64,000 bases of DNA from Saccharothrix australiensis (GCF_003634935.1 NZ_RBXO01000001.1:2319501-2383500), one strand, 5' to 3'. Counted from the first letter of the stretch, positions 55,346 through 64,000 are shown. Numbers and translations are program-made. Notes: generated by a model from the letters alone, not told the origin.

Positions 55346-56638
55346 TCACACCGCGACCGCCCGCCTGCGCCGGACGACGTTGACCGCCGCGAGCACGAGA
55401 CCGAGCCCGGCCAGCACCAGCCCGCGCACCCAGACGCCGGCCTCCACCTGCGTGAACAGCAGCAGGCACGACCCGATGCCCAGGACCGGCACGACGACCG
55501 GCACGCGGAAGTGCTCGGCGTCGCCGGGCTCGCGCCGCAGCACGAGCACGGCGGCGTTGACGGCGGTGAAGACCACCAGGAGCAGCAGCACCAGCGTGGC
55601 CGCGAGCGCCTCGACCTCCCCGGTCAGCGCGAGGGCCAGGGACGCGCCGGAGGTGGTGAGCACCGCCACCCACGGCGTGCGGCGACCGGGCAGGACGCGG
55701 CCCAGCGCGGCAGGCAGGAGGCCGTCGCGGGCCATGCCGTAGGCCAGGCGGGAGGACATGATGCCGGTGAGCAGCGCCCCGTTGGCGACCGCCACCAGCG
55801 CGATGAGGCTGAACAGCCACTCCGGCACGCCACCGGCGATCCGGACCACCTCCAGCAGCGGCCCGCTCGACCCGGCCAGCTCGTCGGTCGGCACGGACGC
55901 GCTGGTGACCAGCCCGATGAGCAGGTAGACGACGCCGACGGTGGCCAGCGCGCCGAACAGCGCCCTCGGGTACGCGCGCCGCGGGTCGCGCACCTCCTCG
56001 GCCAGGTTGACCGACGTCTCGAACCCGACGAACGAGTAGTAGGCGAGCACCGTCCCGGCCAGCACCGCGCCGAACACCCCGTGCCCGGTGTCGAACTGCG
56101 CGAGCCGGGCGGGTTCCGCGTCGCCGCGCAGCACCACCCACAGGCCGAGCCCGATGACCAGCACCAGGCCGCTCAGCTCGACGAGCGTGGCGGCGGCGTT
56201 CGCGCGCAACGACTCCCGGACGCCCCGGATGTTCAGCGCCGCCAACCCGACCAGCAGCACCACGACGACCACGACGACCGGCACGGACACCAGCGCGCCC
56301 AGGTAGTCACCCGCGAACGCCCGCGCGAGCGCGCCCACGGACACGATCCCGCCCGCGAGCATGCAGAACCCGACCACCGACCCGACGGCGTGGCCGAACG
56401 CCCGCGTCGCGTAGTGCGCCGACCCGCCCGCCCTCGGGTACTTCGTGGCCAGCTCGGCGTACGAGGCCCCGGTGAGCGCCGCGAGCCCGAGCGCGCACAG
56501 CAGCGGCAGCCACACCGCGCCGCCGGTCCGGCCCGCGATCGAGCCGACGAGGACGTAGACACCCGCGCCGAGGATGTCGCCGAGGATGAAGAAGTACAGC
56601 AACCGCCCGCTCACAGCCCGCTTCAACGAGACCACCAT
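55346..56638 (-). CDS. APC-family amino-acid permease
   Basis: The protein has 430 residues from the ATG at 56638. The ribosome site is weak. About twelve membrane helices are present. Family landmarks are the first helix GDILGAGVYVLVGSIAG, the SYAELATKYPRAGGS loop and YYSFVGFETSVNLAEEVRDP. It imports an amino acid or amine with a proton gradient. The substrate is unknown. It is convergent with the DUF4287 gene and reads the same way as the TetR gene behind it. Confidence 0.92.
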   Translation of the reverse strand: MVVSLKRAVSGRLLYFFILGDILGAGVYVLVGSIAGRTGGAVWLPLLCALGLAALTGASYAELATKYPRAGGSAHYATRAFGHAVGSVVGFCMLAGGIVSVGALARAFAGDYLGALVSVPVVVVVVVLLVGLAALNIRGVRESLRANAAATLVELSGLVLVIGLGLWVVLRGDAEPARLAQFDTGHGVFGAVLAGTVLAYYSFVGFETSVNLAEEVRDPRRAYPRALFGALATVGVVYLLIGLVTSASVPTDELAGSSGPLLEVVRIAGGVPEWLFSLIALVAVANGALLTGIMSSRLAYGMARDGLLPAALGRVLPGRRTPWVAVLTTSGASLALALTGEVEALAATLVLLLLVVFTAVNAAVLVLRREPGDAEHFRVPVVVPVLGIGSCLLLFTQVEAGVWVRGLVLAGLGLVLAAVNVVRRRRAVAV

Positions 56639-56788
56639 GCCCGGTCCCGTACCCGCCGGCGGCGAACCCGAACCGGCGGTGTGGCCTTGGCCGCTGTGCG
56701 GGGTGGACGGTCGGCCGTCGCCCGGCGCGCGGGCGGGCACCGTCCGGAAGCGACGATCGCGCCGGTCGGCCTGCTCCGCCGCCGGGGC

Positions 56789-57421
56789 TCAGGCCGGTCC
56801 CGGTGCGGCCGCGTCGGACGGCGGCACGCAGCGCAGCGCCAGCTCGGCCGCGTCGCGCATCGCGGCGTGGGTCAGCGAGGGCGGGTCGCCGCGCTGGAGG
56901 CTGGCGACGGCGGCGGCGCTGATGGCGCCGGTCACCGCGCCGACGACGCCGGCCGCCGTGACCTCGTCGAGCGCGTCCGGGTACGCCTCGCGCAGGGCCG
57001 CCGCGATCCTGGTCTGCGCGGTGAACGCGGCGTGCAGCACGCGGGCCTGCACGGCGGGCGTGGTGACCACCAGTCGGGCGCGGAGCGCCGCGAGCCCGTT
57101 CGGCAGGTCGGCGTCGGCGGTGTCGGCGATCATCCGCCGCGCCGCCTCGGCCAGGACCTCGCGCACCGACGCGCCGGGCGGCCGTTCCGCGATGGCCCGC
57201 ACGGCGAGGTCGACCCGCGCGCCGCCGTCGGCCAGCAGCACGTCCTCCTTGGTGGCGAAGTGGAGGAAGAACGTGCGCTTGCTGACGTCGGCGGCCTCGG
57301 CGATGTCGGCCACGCCCGTCCGGTCGTAGCCCCGCTCGGCGAACAGGCGGACGGCGGCGTCCACGAGCGCTCGGCGGGTGAGCTGCTTCTTGCGCTCGCG
57401 GCGTCCGGGTTCCTCTGGCAC
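56789..57421 (-). CDS. TetR-family repressor
   Basis: The protein has 210 residues from a GTG at 57421. Residues 15-60 are the TetR helix-turn-helix (LFAERGYDRTGVADIAEAAD, then VSKRTFFLHF). The C-terminal ligand domain is Ala-rich and variable. It faces a divergent short-chain dehydrogenase gene, and the 73-base gap holds a clear operator. It therefore most likely represses that gene and itself until an unknown ligand binds. Confidence 0.93.
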   Translation of the reverse strand: MPEEPGRRERKKQLTRRALVDAAVRLFAERGYDRTGVADIAEAADVSKRTFFLHFATKEDVLLADGGARVDLAVRAIAERPPGASVREVLAEAARRMIADTADADLPNGLAALRARLVVTTPAVQARVLHAAFTAQTRIAAALREAYPDALDEVTAAGVVGAVTGAISAAAVASLQRGDPPSLTHAAMRDAAELALRCVPPSDAAAPGPA

Positions 57422-57434
57422 GCGACGAGCTTAG

Positions 57435-57481
57435 TGCACCTGGAAAATAGATGCACCTGATGCAATAGTGCACTCGGTGCA
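57435..57481. promoter_or_regulatory. Operator of the divergent TetR/SDR pair
   Basis: TGCACC occurs at 57435 and 57452, and GGTGCA at 57476-57481, with a GTGCAC palindrome (57468-57473) between. The TGCACC/GGTGCA pair (57452-57481) forms a TetR-sized site over the SDR promoter. Confidence 0.65.
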
Positions 57482-57494
57482 GTAACGTGGCGGC

Positions 57495-58499
57495 ATGGGC
57501 AACGCGGAGAGGGGAGTCGCGGTGGGCGAGCTGGTCGGGCGGACGGTGCTGGTGACCGGTGCGGGTCGGGGGATCGGTCGGGCGGAGGCGCGGTACCTCG
57601 CGGCGGCCGGCGCGAACGTGGTCGTGAACGACCCCGGTGTCGCGATCGACGGGCACGGGCGAGACGAGGGGGTGGCCACCGCCGTGGTGGACGAGATCCG
57701 CGCGGCGGGCGGGCGGGCGGTGGCCGACACCGGCAGCGTCGCCGACTGGGCCGACGCCGAGCGCATGGTCGCTCGGGCCGTCGAGGAGTTCGGCGACCTG
57801 CACGCGGTGGTCAACAACGCCGCCATCGAGGTCGACAAGGGGCTCGAACGGCTCGACGAGGCGGAGTTCGACGACGTCGTCGCGGTGAAGCTGAAGGGCA
57901 CCTTCGCGGTGAGCCGCTGGGCCGCGCGGTACTGGCGCGGCCGGGTGTCCGACGGGGTGCGCGCCGACCGCGCCATCGTCAACACCGCGTCGGGCTCGGG
58001 CCTGCTCAACCCGCTGCCCACGCAGACGAACTACGCGGCGGCCAACGCCGGCGTCGCGGCGATGACCGCCGTGCACGCGGTGGAGCTGCGGCGGCTGGGT
58101 GTCCGGGTGAACTGCGTCAGCCCGTCGATGGTGCGGACCCGGCTGACGACCCCGGTGCCGGGCATGGCCGAGGCGCCGTCGGGCGGTGGACCGGACCCGC
58201 GGGACCCCGTCGTGGTGGCGCCGCTGGTCGCCTACCTGGTCAGCGACGGGTGCCCGCTGACGGGGCAGGTGCTGTCCGTGCGCGGTGGCTCGATCGCGGT
58301 GAACCACGGCTGGTCGCGCGGTGCGCGGGTGACCAAGGAGGGTGCGCTCTGGACGGTCCCCGAGCTGGCGGAGCGGCTGGCGGAGCTGCCCCTGGAGGAC
58401 CCGTTCGACCGGTTGGCGACCGCGCTCGGGGGCGCTCTGGGCGTCGAGGGCCGTGACCGGTTCGAGGCGGTGGTGAACGCGGAGCTGGACAAGGGCTGA
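57495..58499 (+). CDS. Short-chain dehydrogenase/reductase with altered active site
   Basis: The protein has 334 residues from an ATG at 57495. The cofactor motif is LVTGAGRGIGRAE, followed by NNAAIE. The catalytic segment reads NTASGSGLL and then NYAAANAGV, so the Tyr is there but the Lys of Y-x-x-x-K is Asn, which normally weakens proton transfer. The C-terminal 80 residues extend beyond a standard SDR, as in the multifunctional 3-hydroxyacyl-type branch. It is controlled by the divergent TetR. The substrate is unknown and activity is doubtful. Confidence 0.85.
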   Translation: MGNAERGVAVGELVGRTVLVTGAGRGIGRAEARYLAAAGANVVVNDPGVAIDGHGRDEGVATAVVDEIRAAGGRAVADTGSVADWADAERMVARAVEEFGDLHAVVNNAAIEVDKGLERLDEAEFDDVVAVKLKGTFAVSRWAARYWRGRVSDGVRADRAIVNTASGSGLLNPLPTQTNYAAANAGVAAMTAVHAVELRRLGVRVNCVSPSMVRTRLTTPVPGMAEAPSGGGPDPRDPVVVAPLVAYLVSDGCPLTGQVLSVRGGSIAVNHGWSRGARVTKEGALWTVPELAERLAELPLEDPFDRLATALGGALGVEGRDRFEAVVNAELDKG

Positions 58500-58593
58500 G
58501 CGGCGTCCGCGTCGAGGGCGGTGCGTGCTGCCCGTGGTGGCGTTGCCGGTGGTGGCGCGGGCGCGGGCCGCCGGCGTGCGCGTCGGCCCCGGA

Positions 58594-59271
58594 TCAGTCC
58601 GGGTTCTCGGTGCGCCAGTGCCGGCCGCGCTGCCGCGTCCGCCAGTGCCGCCCCCGTCGGGGGTCGACCGGACCGCGGTCCGTGCCGCGGTCCGGGTGGC
58701 GCGCGGCGAACTCCGCCGCCGTGATGCCCATCAGCACGGGGTACCCGACGCCGCCGCGCACCAGCTCGGTGTCCCGCGGCCGGCCCTCCTCGCGGAAGCC
58801 GAGCCCCCCGTGCAGCGCCAGCGAGGCGAAGTTGCCGCCGTAGATGCTGATCTCGCACTTGAGGTAGCCGTGCTGCCCGAACAGGAGGGCGAGCAGCGTG
58901 GTGATGGCGTCGCCCGCGTACCCGCAGCGGCGGTGCGGCGCCCCGATCCCGATGCTGTAGCTGAACCGGCGCGCGGCCGGGTCGGTCAGGATCCACATCG
59001 ACCCGACCAGCGTCCCGCCGTGCAGCGCCTCGATCCCGACGTGGCGGTCGTCGCCGGAGCCGTCGGTGTCCGCCCGGTGCGCGGCCCAGTGCCGGTACCC
59101 GCCGATGTGGGGGTCGCCGCGGCCGGCGGCGTCCCGGTCGAACCCGATCAACGTGCGGCGGTCCGCGGGGCCGATCTCGCGCAGCCGCACCTTCCACCCG
59201 ACCCGGCTCGCCCCGTCGACCCACCACGGACGACTGCCTGCGAGCTCCCGGTGGGGCACATCGATGATCAT
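58594..59271 (-). CDS. GNAT family acetyltransferase
   Basis: The protein has 225 residues from an ATG at 59271. The fold is that of RimJ/RimL-like GNATs (SYSIGIGAPHRRCGYAGDAI with the acetyl-CoA loop). The C-terminal 25 residues repeat RGRHWRT twice, encoded by a short DNA tandem repeat near 58605-58650, and are probably not part of the domain. It is a cytosolic N-acetyltransferase of unknown substrate. Confidence 0.85.
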   Translation of the reverse strand: MIIDVPHRELAGSRPWWVDGASRVGWKVRLREIGPADRRTLIGFDRDAAGRGDPHIGGYRHWAAHRADTDGSGDDRHVGIEALHGGTLVGSMWILTDPAARRFSYSIGIGAPHRRCGYAGDAITTLLALLFGQHGYLKCEISIYGGNFASLALHGGLGFREEGRPRDTELVRGGVGYPVLMGITAAEFAARHPDRGTDRGPVDPRRGRHWRTRQRGRHWRTENPD

Positions 59272-59703
59272 CGGCAGCGATCGTACCGGTTCCCGGTCGG
59301 GATGGGCACCCGTGAACCGGTTCCGGCACCTCGGCGCGCGCGTCGGGCGGCGGCGGCCGTCGGCGGCGCCGGCGCGCCGGGACCGGCACCCTCCACTTCG
59401 GACACCCGCGCGTCACCGGTCGTTCCCCGTTACGCGATATGGATCACCGGGTGTTGTGGCCCGGCTCACTGTCCGGGTCGGGTGGATCCGGTGAAGTCGC
59501 AGGTACGGTCCCACCGGACGCGGTCGACGGTGCGTCGGCAGCCGGGGACGACCGCGGGGGCCCCGTCGCGACCGGCCGCCCGGACCGACGTGGGCGGGGT
59601 GGCCGGCCGGTCGGCCGAGGGCGTGGGCACGCGGTGGCCCGTGCCCGCGTGGTCGACCTCCGCTCCGAACACGGAGTTGTCGCACCACCCCGAAGGACGA
59701 GGG
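59272..59703. other. Divergent intergenic region, nothing firm
   Basis: 432 bases precede the second pseudo-protease. No start with a ribosome site, RNA gene or palindrome stands out. The promoters of both flanking genes must be here. Confidence 0.35.
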
Positions 59704-61224
59704 ATGAGGATGAAATCGTTGCGTGTGCGCACGGCCGCGCTCGCGGTCGGAGCGGTGGCGGGCGTCGGCATCGCGGTCGTGCCGGGCGCGCAGGCGCTGT
59801 CCGGTGGAACGGCCGTCCAGAACGGGGCCCACCAGTTCCTCGCCCGGCTGACCACCGGGACGACGGCGGGCTGCTCCGGCGCGCTGATCGCCCCGGAGTT
59901 CGTGCTGACGGCGGCGTCCTGCCTGCCCGCGAACCCGGCCGAGGTGCGCATCGCGGTCGGTCCGGTCGACCTGTCCACCGGCGCGGGCCACATCACGACC
60001 GGCGCGAAAATCGTCCGGCACGCGGAGCGGGACGTCGCGGTGGTCAAGCTCGCCGCCAAGGCGGAGGGCATCGCGCCGCTCAAGCTCGCCGCGACGCCCT
60101 TGGCGGCCGGCGAGACCCTCAAGGTCGCCGGGTTCGGCCGCACGGCGACCGACTGGGTGCCGAGCCGGCCGCGGATCGCGCCGTTCACCGTGTCCGCGCT
60201 GACCGCCACCGAGGCCGCGCTGACCGGTGACAAGGACACCTGCAAGGGCGACGCGGGCGGCCCGGCGTTCCGCGACGGCGTCGAACCGCAGCTCGTCGCG
60301 CTGAACAGGACGTCCTGGCAGCACGGGTGCCTGCTGGTCGACCAGCCCCGCAAGGGCAGCACCGAGACCAGGGTCGACGACCTGAAGGACTGGATCACCC
60401 GGCAGATCGTGCCCACGCCGGTCAAGTGCGAGCCCGTGCAGCTGTGGTCGGTGCGCCAGAACGGCGACCTGCACCGGTACGTGCACCACGACGCGGCCAC
60501 CGGCGGCCTGTCCTGGAGCGGTGGCAACGCGGTGGGCAACGGCTGGTTCGGTCGCGCGCTCGCGGGTACCGGGAACGTGCTGTGGGACGTGCACAAGCGC
60601 ATCGACGGCAACGACGCGGCCGGTGACGGCACCCTCAAGCGCTGGGTGTGGAACGACGGCACCTGGCTGGGCGGCGGCGTCGTCGGCAACGGCTTCGAGC
60701 GCTACTTCACGCCGGAGTACAAGAACCGCATCACGGTGGACAGCAAGGGCCGGCTGATCCTGATCGACGACAAGGGCCTGCTGCGGTACTACGAGTGGGA
60801 CACCACGCGCGACACCTGGGTCGACTGGGGCGGCAAGACGCTGGACACCGGGTGGCACAGGTTCGACCTGATCACGGCGGCCGGCGACGGCGTGCTCTAC
60901 GCCCGCAAGCCGACCGGCGAGCTGTACCGCTTCCAGTACGACTTCGCGACCGAGCGGTTCGTGCAGCGCGACAAGCCGGTCGGCTCGGGCTGGAACATGT
61001 TCTCCGAGGTCTTCTCGCCCGGCGGCGACACCCTGTACGCGCGCGGCGCGTGGGGCAAGGACCCGTGGGGCACCGGGTCGGTGCCGGTGCTGCGCTGGTA
61101 CCAGCACCACGACAACACCGACACGTGGGAGCCGGGCGCGGCGGACGGCACCGGCCGCTCCATCGGCTCCGGCTGGAACACCGAGCGCACCGTCACCGCG
61201 CAGGCGGGGGCCTGCGGTATTTGA
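59704..61224 (+). CDS. Secreted S1-type pseudo-protease with tachylectin-like domain
   Basis: The protein has 506 residues from ATG (59704, or 59710) with AAGGA upstream. A signal peptide (1-33) is followed by a chymotrypsin-like domain (about 45-235). His is replaced by Ser72 in TAASC and Ser by Ala184 in GDAGGP, while Asp110 (DVAVVKL) is kept. The domain is closely similar to the pseudo-protease at 33777 (both have DWVPSRP/EWVPLRP and TSWQHGCL). Residues 240-506 look like a tachylectin-2-type beta-propeller (GDLHRYVHHD, GLLRYYEWD, GELYRFQYD). It probably recognises sugars outside the cell. Confidence 0.83.
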   Translation: MRMKSLRVRTAALAVGAVAGVGIAVVPGAQALSGGTAVQNGAHQFLARLTTGTTAGCSGALIAPEFVLTAASCLPANPAEVRIAVGPVDLSTGAGHITTGAKIVRHAERDVAVVKLAAKAEGIAPLKLAATPLAAGETLKVAGFGRTATDWVPSRPRIAPFTVSALTATEAALTGDKDTCKGDAGGPAFRDGVEPQLVALNRTSWQHGCLLVDQPRKGSTETRVDDLKDWITRQIVPTPVKCEPVQLWSVRQNGDLHRYVHHDAATGGLSWSGGNAVGNGWFGRALAGTGNVLWDVHKRIDGNDAAGDGTLKRWVWNDGTWLGGGVVGNGFERYFTPEYKNRITVDSKGRLILIDDKGLLRYYEWDTTRDTWVDWGGKTLDTGWHRFDLITAAGDGVLYARKPTGELYRFQYDFATERFVQRDKPVGSGWNMFSEVFSPGGDTLYARGAWGKDPWGTGSVPVLRWYQHHDNTDTWEPGAADGTGRSIGSGWNTERTVTAQAGACGI

Positions 61225-61342
61225 TTGCCGCGACTTCGTCGCGGCGGGCTCGGCCGCCCTGTGGTCGGGCCATCGCGCTGTGTTGGATTGCCGCTGCTCC
61301 GCAGACGGCGGGCTCGGCCGCCATCAAGTCGGGCCATCGCGC
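61223..61342. repeat. Two copies of a ~57-base REP-like element
   Basis: GATTGCCGC...GGCGGGCTCGGCCGCC...TCGGGCCATCGCGC occurs at 61223-61278 and 61286-61342 with a few changes. The first copy contains a hairpin (CCGCGAC, TTC, GTCGCGG) and the second a similar one with a mismatch. It begins at the pseudo-protease stop. It looks like a repeated extragenic element, and genome-wide copies cannot be judged here. Confidence 0.65.
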
Positions 61343-61390
61343 CTCATTTCCCGCCGATCGAAAAGCGTGATCGGCGGGAAATGAGGCGCG
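61338..61390. terminator. 22-bp perfect hairpin after the repeat
   Basis: Bases 61338-61359 are exactly complementary to 61369-61390 around a 9-base loop, with TTTCCCGCC in the arm. The stem is unusually long for a terminator, although it could act as one for the gene ending at 61224. Confidence 0.8.
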
Positions 61391-61912
61391 ACAACCCGAC
61401 GGCGGCCTCGCGGCGCTGGGGTGGGCGGGTACCGGGGTGGGTAGGCCCGGAAGGGTCGGGTCGTCGGGTCACCGGAGAATGTCCTGCGGGTCGTTACCCG
61501 GAATCCGTCGGATCGAAACAATGAGTTTGGTCGAATTCTTCGACGGGCGTGGGTGGCCTGGTCGGCGGGAATTCTACGGTGCGGGAGGAAATGGTTCACT
61601 CGATTGGCGGGTAGACGGGTCGTCAAGTCCGACGAGAGACTTGTCGTGCGCTGATTGAAGCATTGTTTGAACCGTCTGTGAATGTGCGACATATCCCGGT
61701 ATCCCGCACTGCCGTTCACCGCGTTTTCGGGGCGACCGCCGCGCCGTGGTGGCCACCCATGCGGTCGGGGAGTCGAGTGCGGGATCGCGTCGTGGCGGTG
61801 CCCGGCGGCGGGTGGCCGGCACCGTCGAAGTCGATTCCCGCGCTGCCTCCGACACGAGTCGAGCGATCGAGCACGTGCCCACGAGTCCTGTCGACGACCG
61901 AAAGGCTGCGAC
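61391..61912. other. Long leader/intergenic region, A+T-richer
   Basis: 520 bases before the epimerase include an A+T-richer part (61500-61700) with an inverted repeat CAAGTC-N8-GACTTG (61624-61643). Short frames occur (one from an ATG at 61521, 45 codons) but lack a ribosome site. The epimerase promoter and possibly a regulatory leader lie here. Confidence 0.4.
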
Positions 61913-62968
61913 ATGCCCGATGAAGAGCACGCCGACGGCGCAGGTGACAGCCCCGGCCGGGGCCCGCACGGTGTCGTCGCGGTCACCGGCGGCGCCGGGT
62001 TCGTGGGGCGGCACCTGGTGCGACGCCTCCGCTCGCTCGGGGCGGTGGTGCGGGTCGTCGACCTGGCCGCGGGCGCGGTGACCGGCGTTCCGGGCGTCGA
62101 GCCGGTCCGGGCGGACCTCCGCGACTTCGGCGCGACGCGCGCCGCGCTGCGCGGCGCGGAGGTCGTGTTCCACCTCGCCGGCAACGCCAGCGGCACGCTG
62201 TCGGTGGAGAACCCGCGGCTGGACTTCGAACTCAACGCGCTCGCCACCAGCAACGTCGGCAATGCCGCGCTCGAAGTCGGCGTTCGGCGATTGGTGTACC
62301 TGTCCTCCGCCGTCGTGTACGGGCGGCCGTGTGAATTCCCGATATCCGAACGGCACCCCACGCGCCCGTTCCTCCCGTACGGTGCGTCGAAATTGTCCGG
62401 TGAATTGGTCCTGCGCTGCCTGCACGACGCGCGCGGGCTGCCGGTGGTGATCGGCCGTTCGTTCGTCATCTACGGGCCCGGCGAGGACCCGCGGCGGGCG
62501 GGCGGGGAGGTGTCGCAGTTCCTGCGCTGGCACCTGAACGGTCGGCCGATCCCGGTCGTCGGCGATGTCGACCGCAAGACGCGCGACTTCATCCACGTGC
62601 ACGACCTGGTGAGCGCCCTGCTGCGGATCGCGGACCGCGGGGAGGACGGGGGCGTCTACAACCTGGGCACCGGCACCGAGACGTCCATGCGCCGGCTGGC
62701 CGAGGAGATCGGCGCGGTGACGGGGACACCGGCGCGCTTGGACGCCGACGCGGGCGTGGTGGACGACAGCTTCCGCCTGATGGCCGACATCGGTCGCCTG
62801 AGCGGTCTCGGGTTCCGGCCGCGGATCACCCTGGCCGACGGTGTGCGGTCCCTCGGGGCTGCGCTGGGCAGCGAGCCCGAGCTGCCCTCCGTCAACGCGG
62901 TCTTCCGGGTCCGTCCGGCCGGCGTCCCCGACGCCGGGGGGAGGGAGATGGAGCGTGCTGGCACTTGA
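61913..62968 (+). CDS. NAD-dependent sugar epimerase/dehydratase
   Basis: The protein has 351 residues. The ATG has AAAGG upstream. This extended SDR has the GAGFVGRHLVRRLRSLG cofactor motif (GxxGxxG near residue 27), FHLAGNASG, and the catalytic YGASKLSGELVL (Y-x-x-x-K kept, with YLSSAVVYG supplying Ser). It acts on nucleotide-sugars, as UDP-glucose epimerase or dTDP-sugar dehydratase types do. The specific sugar cannot be told. The following aminotransferase overlaps it by 14 bases, so they act in one pathway. Confidence 0.92.
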   Translation: MPDEEHADGAGDSPGRGPHGVVAVTGGAGFVGRHLVRRLRSLGAVVRVVDLAAGAVTGVPGVEPVRADLRDFGATRAALRGAEVVFHLAGNASGTLSVENPRLDFELNALATSNVGNAALEVGVRRLVYLSSAVVYGRPCEFPISERHPTRPFLPYGASKLSGELVLRCLHDARGLPVVIGRSFVIYGPGEDPRRAGGEVSQFLRWHLNGRPIPVVGDVDRKTRDFIHVHDLVSALLRIADRGEDGGVYNLGTGTETSMRRLAEEIGAVTGTPARLDADAGVVDDSFRLMADIGRLSGLGFRPRITLADGVRSLGAALGSEPELPSVNAVFRVRPAGVPDAGGREMERAGT

Positions 62969-64000
62969 CGGGGGCACCCCGGTCGTCGCGGAGGGCGCGG
63001 TGGCGCCCTGGCCGCAGGTCACCGACGAGGACCGCCACGCGGTGCTGCGCGCGATGGACCGGGCCACGCCGTGGCACTGGCCGATGGACGAGGTGCGCGA
63101 CCTGGAGCGGGCGTGGTCCGAGTGGACCGGGATGCCGCACGTGCTGGCCGCCAACTCGGGTACGGCGGCGCTGCACATGGCGGTCGCCGCGGCGGGCGTC
63201 GAACCCGGCGACGAGGTGATCGTCCCCGCCGACACCTTCCTGGCGACCGCGTCGTGCGTGCTCCAGGCGAACGCGATCCCGGTGTTCGCCGACACCGACC
63301 GCGGGACGTTCGCCATCGACCCGGACCGGGTGGCCGAGCGCGTCACCGGGCGCACCCGCGCCGTCATCGCGGTCGACCTCAACGGGCTGCCCGCCGACTA
63401 CGCGGCGCTGCGCGCCGTCGCGGACCGGCACGGCCTCGCGCTGATCGAGGACGCGGCACAGGCGCACGGCGCCCGGTACCGGGGCGAGCCGGTCGGCGGG
63501 CTCGCCGACTCGAGCGCGGCCAGCCTCAACGGCTCGAAGTGCCTGTCCGCGCTCGGTGAGGGCGGGCTTTTCGCGACCCGTGACGCCGAGCAGTTCCGCC
63601 TGGCCAGGCGGGTGTCGATGTTCGGTGAGGAGCTGGCCGGGCAGGGCCGCGACTACAACGCCCGGATCATGGGCTGGAACTACCGGATCGACGTGCTCGC
63701 CGCCGCGTTCGCCCGCTCCCAGCTCGCCCGGCTGGCGCGGTCGACGGAGGTCCGGGAGGCCAACGGCGCGGCGCTCACGAAGGCGCTGGCGGAGGTGCCC
63801 GGCATCCGGCCGCCGATCGTGCCCGACGACCGGACGCACGTGTACTTCTTCTACCCGCTGCTGGTCCAGCCGGAGGAGCTGGACCTGGACCTGCCGGTCG
63901 ACGTCTTCCGGGACGCGGTGGAGAAGGCCGTCGCCGCCGAGGGGTTGGGCATCGCGCGCTGGCAGCCGCGCCCGGTGCCCGCGCAACTCCTCTTCCAGGA
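62955..64000 (+). CDS. DegT/DnrJ/EryC1-type aminotransferase, partial (3' end off window)
   Basis: The GTG at 62955 has GGAG upstream and lies inside the end of the epimerase gene. About 348 residues are visible. PLP-site landmarks are ANSGTAALHMAV, IEDAAQAHGARY (the acid that binds the PLP nitrogen) and LNGSKCLSALGEGGLF with the Schiff-base Lys. It probably aminates a keto-sugar made by the epimerase/dehydratase, as for amino-sugar parts of antibiotics or wall polymers. The C-terminus is missing. Confidence 0.92.
   Translation, partial: MLALDGGTPVVAEGAVAPWPQVTDEDRHAVLRAMDRATPWHWPMDEVRDLERAWSEWTGMPHVLAANSGTAALHMAVAAAGVEPGDEVIVPADTFLATASCVLQANAIPVFADTDRGTFAIDPDRVAERVTGRTRAVIAVDLNGLPADYAALRAVADRHGLALIEDAAQAHGARYRGEPVGGLADSSAASLNGSKCLSALGEGGLFATRDAEQFRLARRVSMFGEELAGQGRDYNARIMGWNYRIDVLAAAFARSQLARLARSTEVREANGAALTKALAEVPGIRPPIVPDDRTHVYFFYPLLVQPEELDLDLPVDVFRDAVEKAVAAEGLGIARWQPRPVPAQLLFQ

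Noticed and set aside
61521-61658. 45-codon frame beginning MSLVEFFDGRGW that could be a small peptide gene
   Set aside because: There is no ribosome site before the ATG, no modification enzyme lies next to it, and the bases seem to be the leader of the epimerase gene.

Overview
The window is about 72% G+C DNA with strongly G/C-ending codons, many GTG starts, secreted proteins with lectin-type domains, an AfsR-type regulator, an ECF sigma factor paired with a YCII protein, and a wHTH/Hsp90-type giant protein. This points to a filamentous actinomycete, most likely of the Saccharothrix/Actinosynnema/Lentzea type (Pseudonocardiaceae). The genus is an inference. I found no rRNA, tRNA or CRISPR array.

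Layout. 1-7.1 kb: ordinary accessory metabolism and secretion (maleylpyruvate isomerase-like fragment, secreted GHL15-type hydrolase, cytochrome P450, two-fold alpha/beta hydrolase, small secreted protein) and an HTH-TM-glycosidase-like fusion whose catalytic acids look lost. 7.2-10.9 kb: an ABC exporter-type operon whose ATPase carries three frameshifts, then a DUF4232-type lipoprotein. 11.2-29.3 kb: a polymorphic toxin locus. It has a secreted LamG protein, a 2272-residue RHS protein with a pretoxin HINT domain and a C-terminal deaminase-like toxin, and an Imm10-like immunity gene. Behind it lies a graveyard of displaced toxin tips, immunity genes (SUKH, S1-like, DUF4265) and insertion-sequence wrecks. 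Two directly repeated GNAT acetyltransferase segments bound this stretch. 29.4-35.6 kb: small proteins, a phosphotransferase, the ECF42-type sigma factor/YCII pair and a secreted pseudo-protease with lectin domains.

35.6-42.6 kb is the most interesting block. A 23-residue peptide gene (ending CSAFCVTNV) is followed by a 12-bp hairpin, a radical SAM/SPASM-like maturase and a spermidine-synthase-like protein, which looks like a small RiPP operon. Just upstream lies a 1400-residue HTH/Hsp90-ATPase/repeat protein.

42.9-64 kb: a TAT-exported FAD oxidoreductase, a macrolide-type glycosyltransferase, an AfsR/SARP regulator with a small downstream gene, a ricin-type lectin, an HTH-GAF-GGDEF-EAL c-di-GMP protein, an alpha/beta hydrolase, a DUF4287 gene with a perfect palindromic operator, an APC permease, a TetR/SDR divergent pair with a visible operator, GNAT, a second pseudo-protease (tachylectin-like tail), a REP-like repeat with a 22-bp hairpin, and the start of a sugar-pathway operon (epimerase then DegT aminotransferase, cut by the window end).
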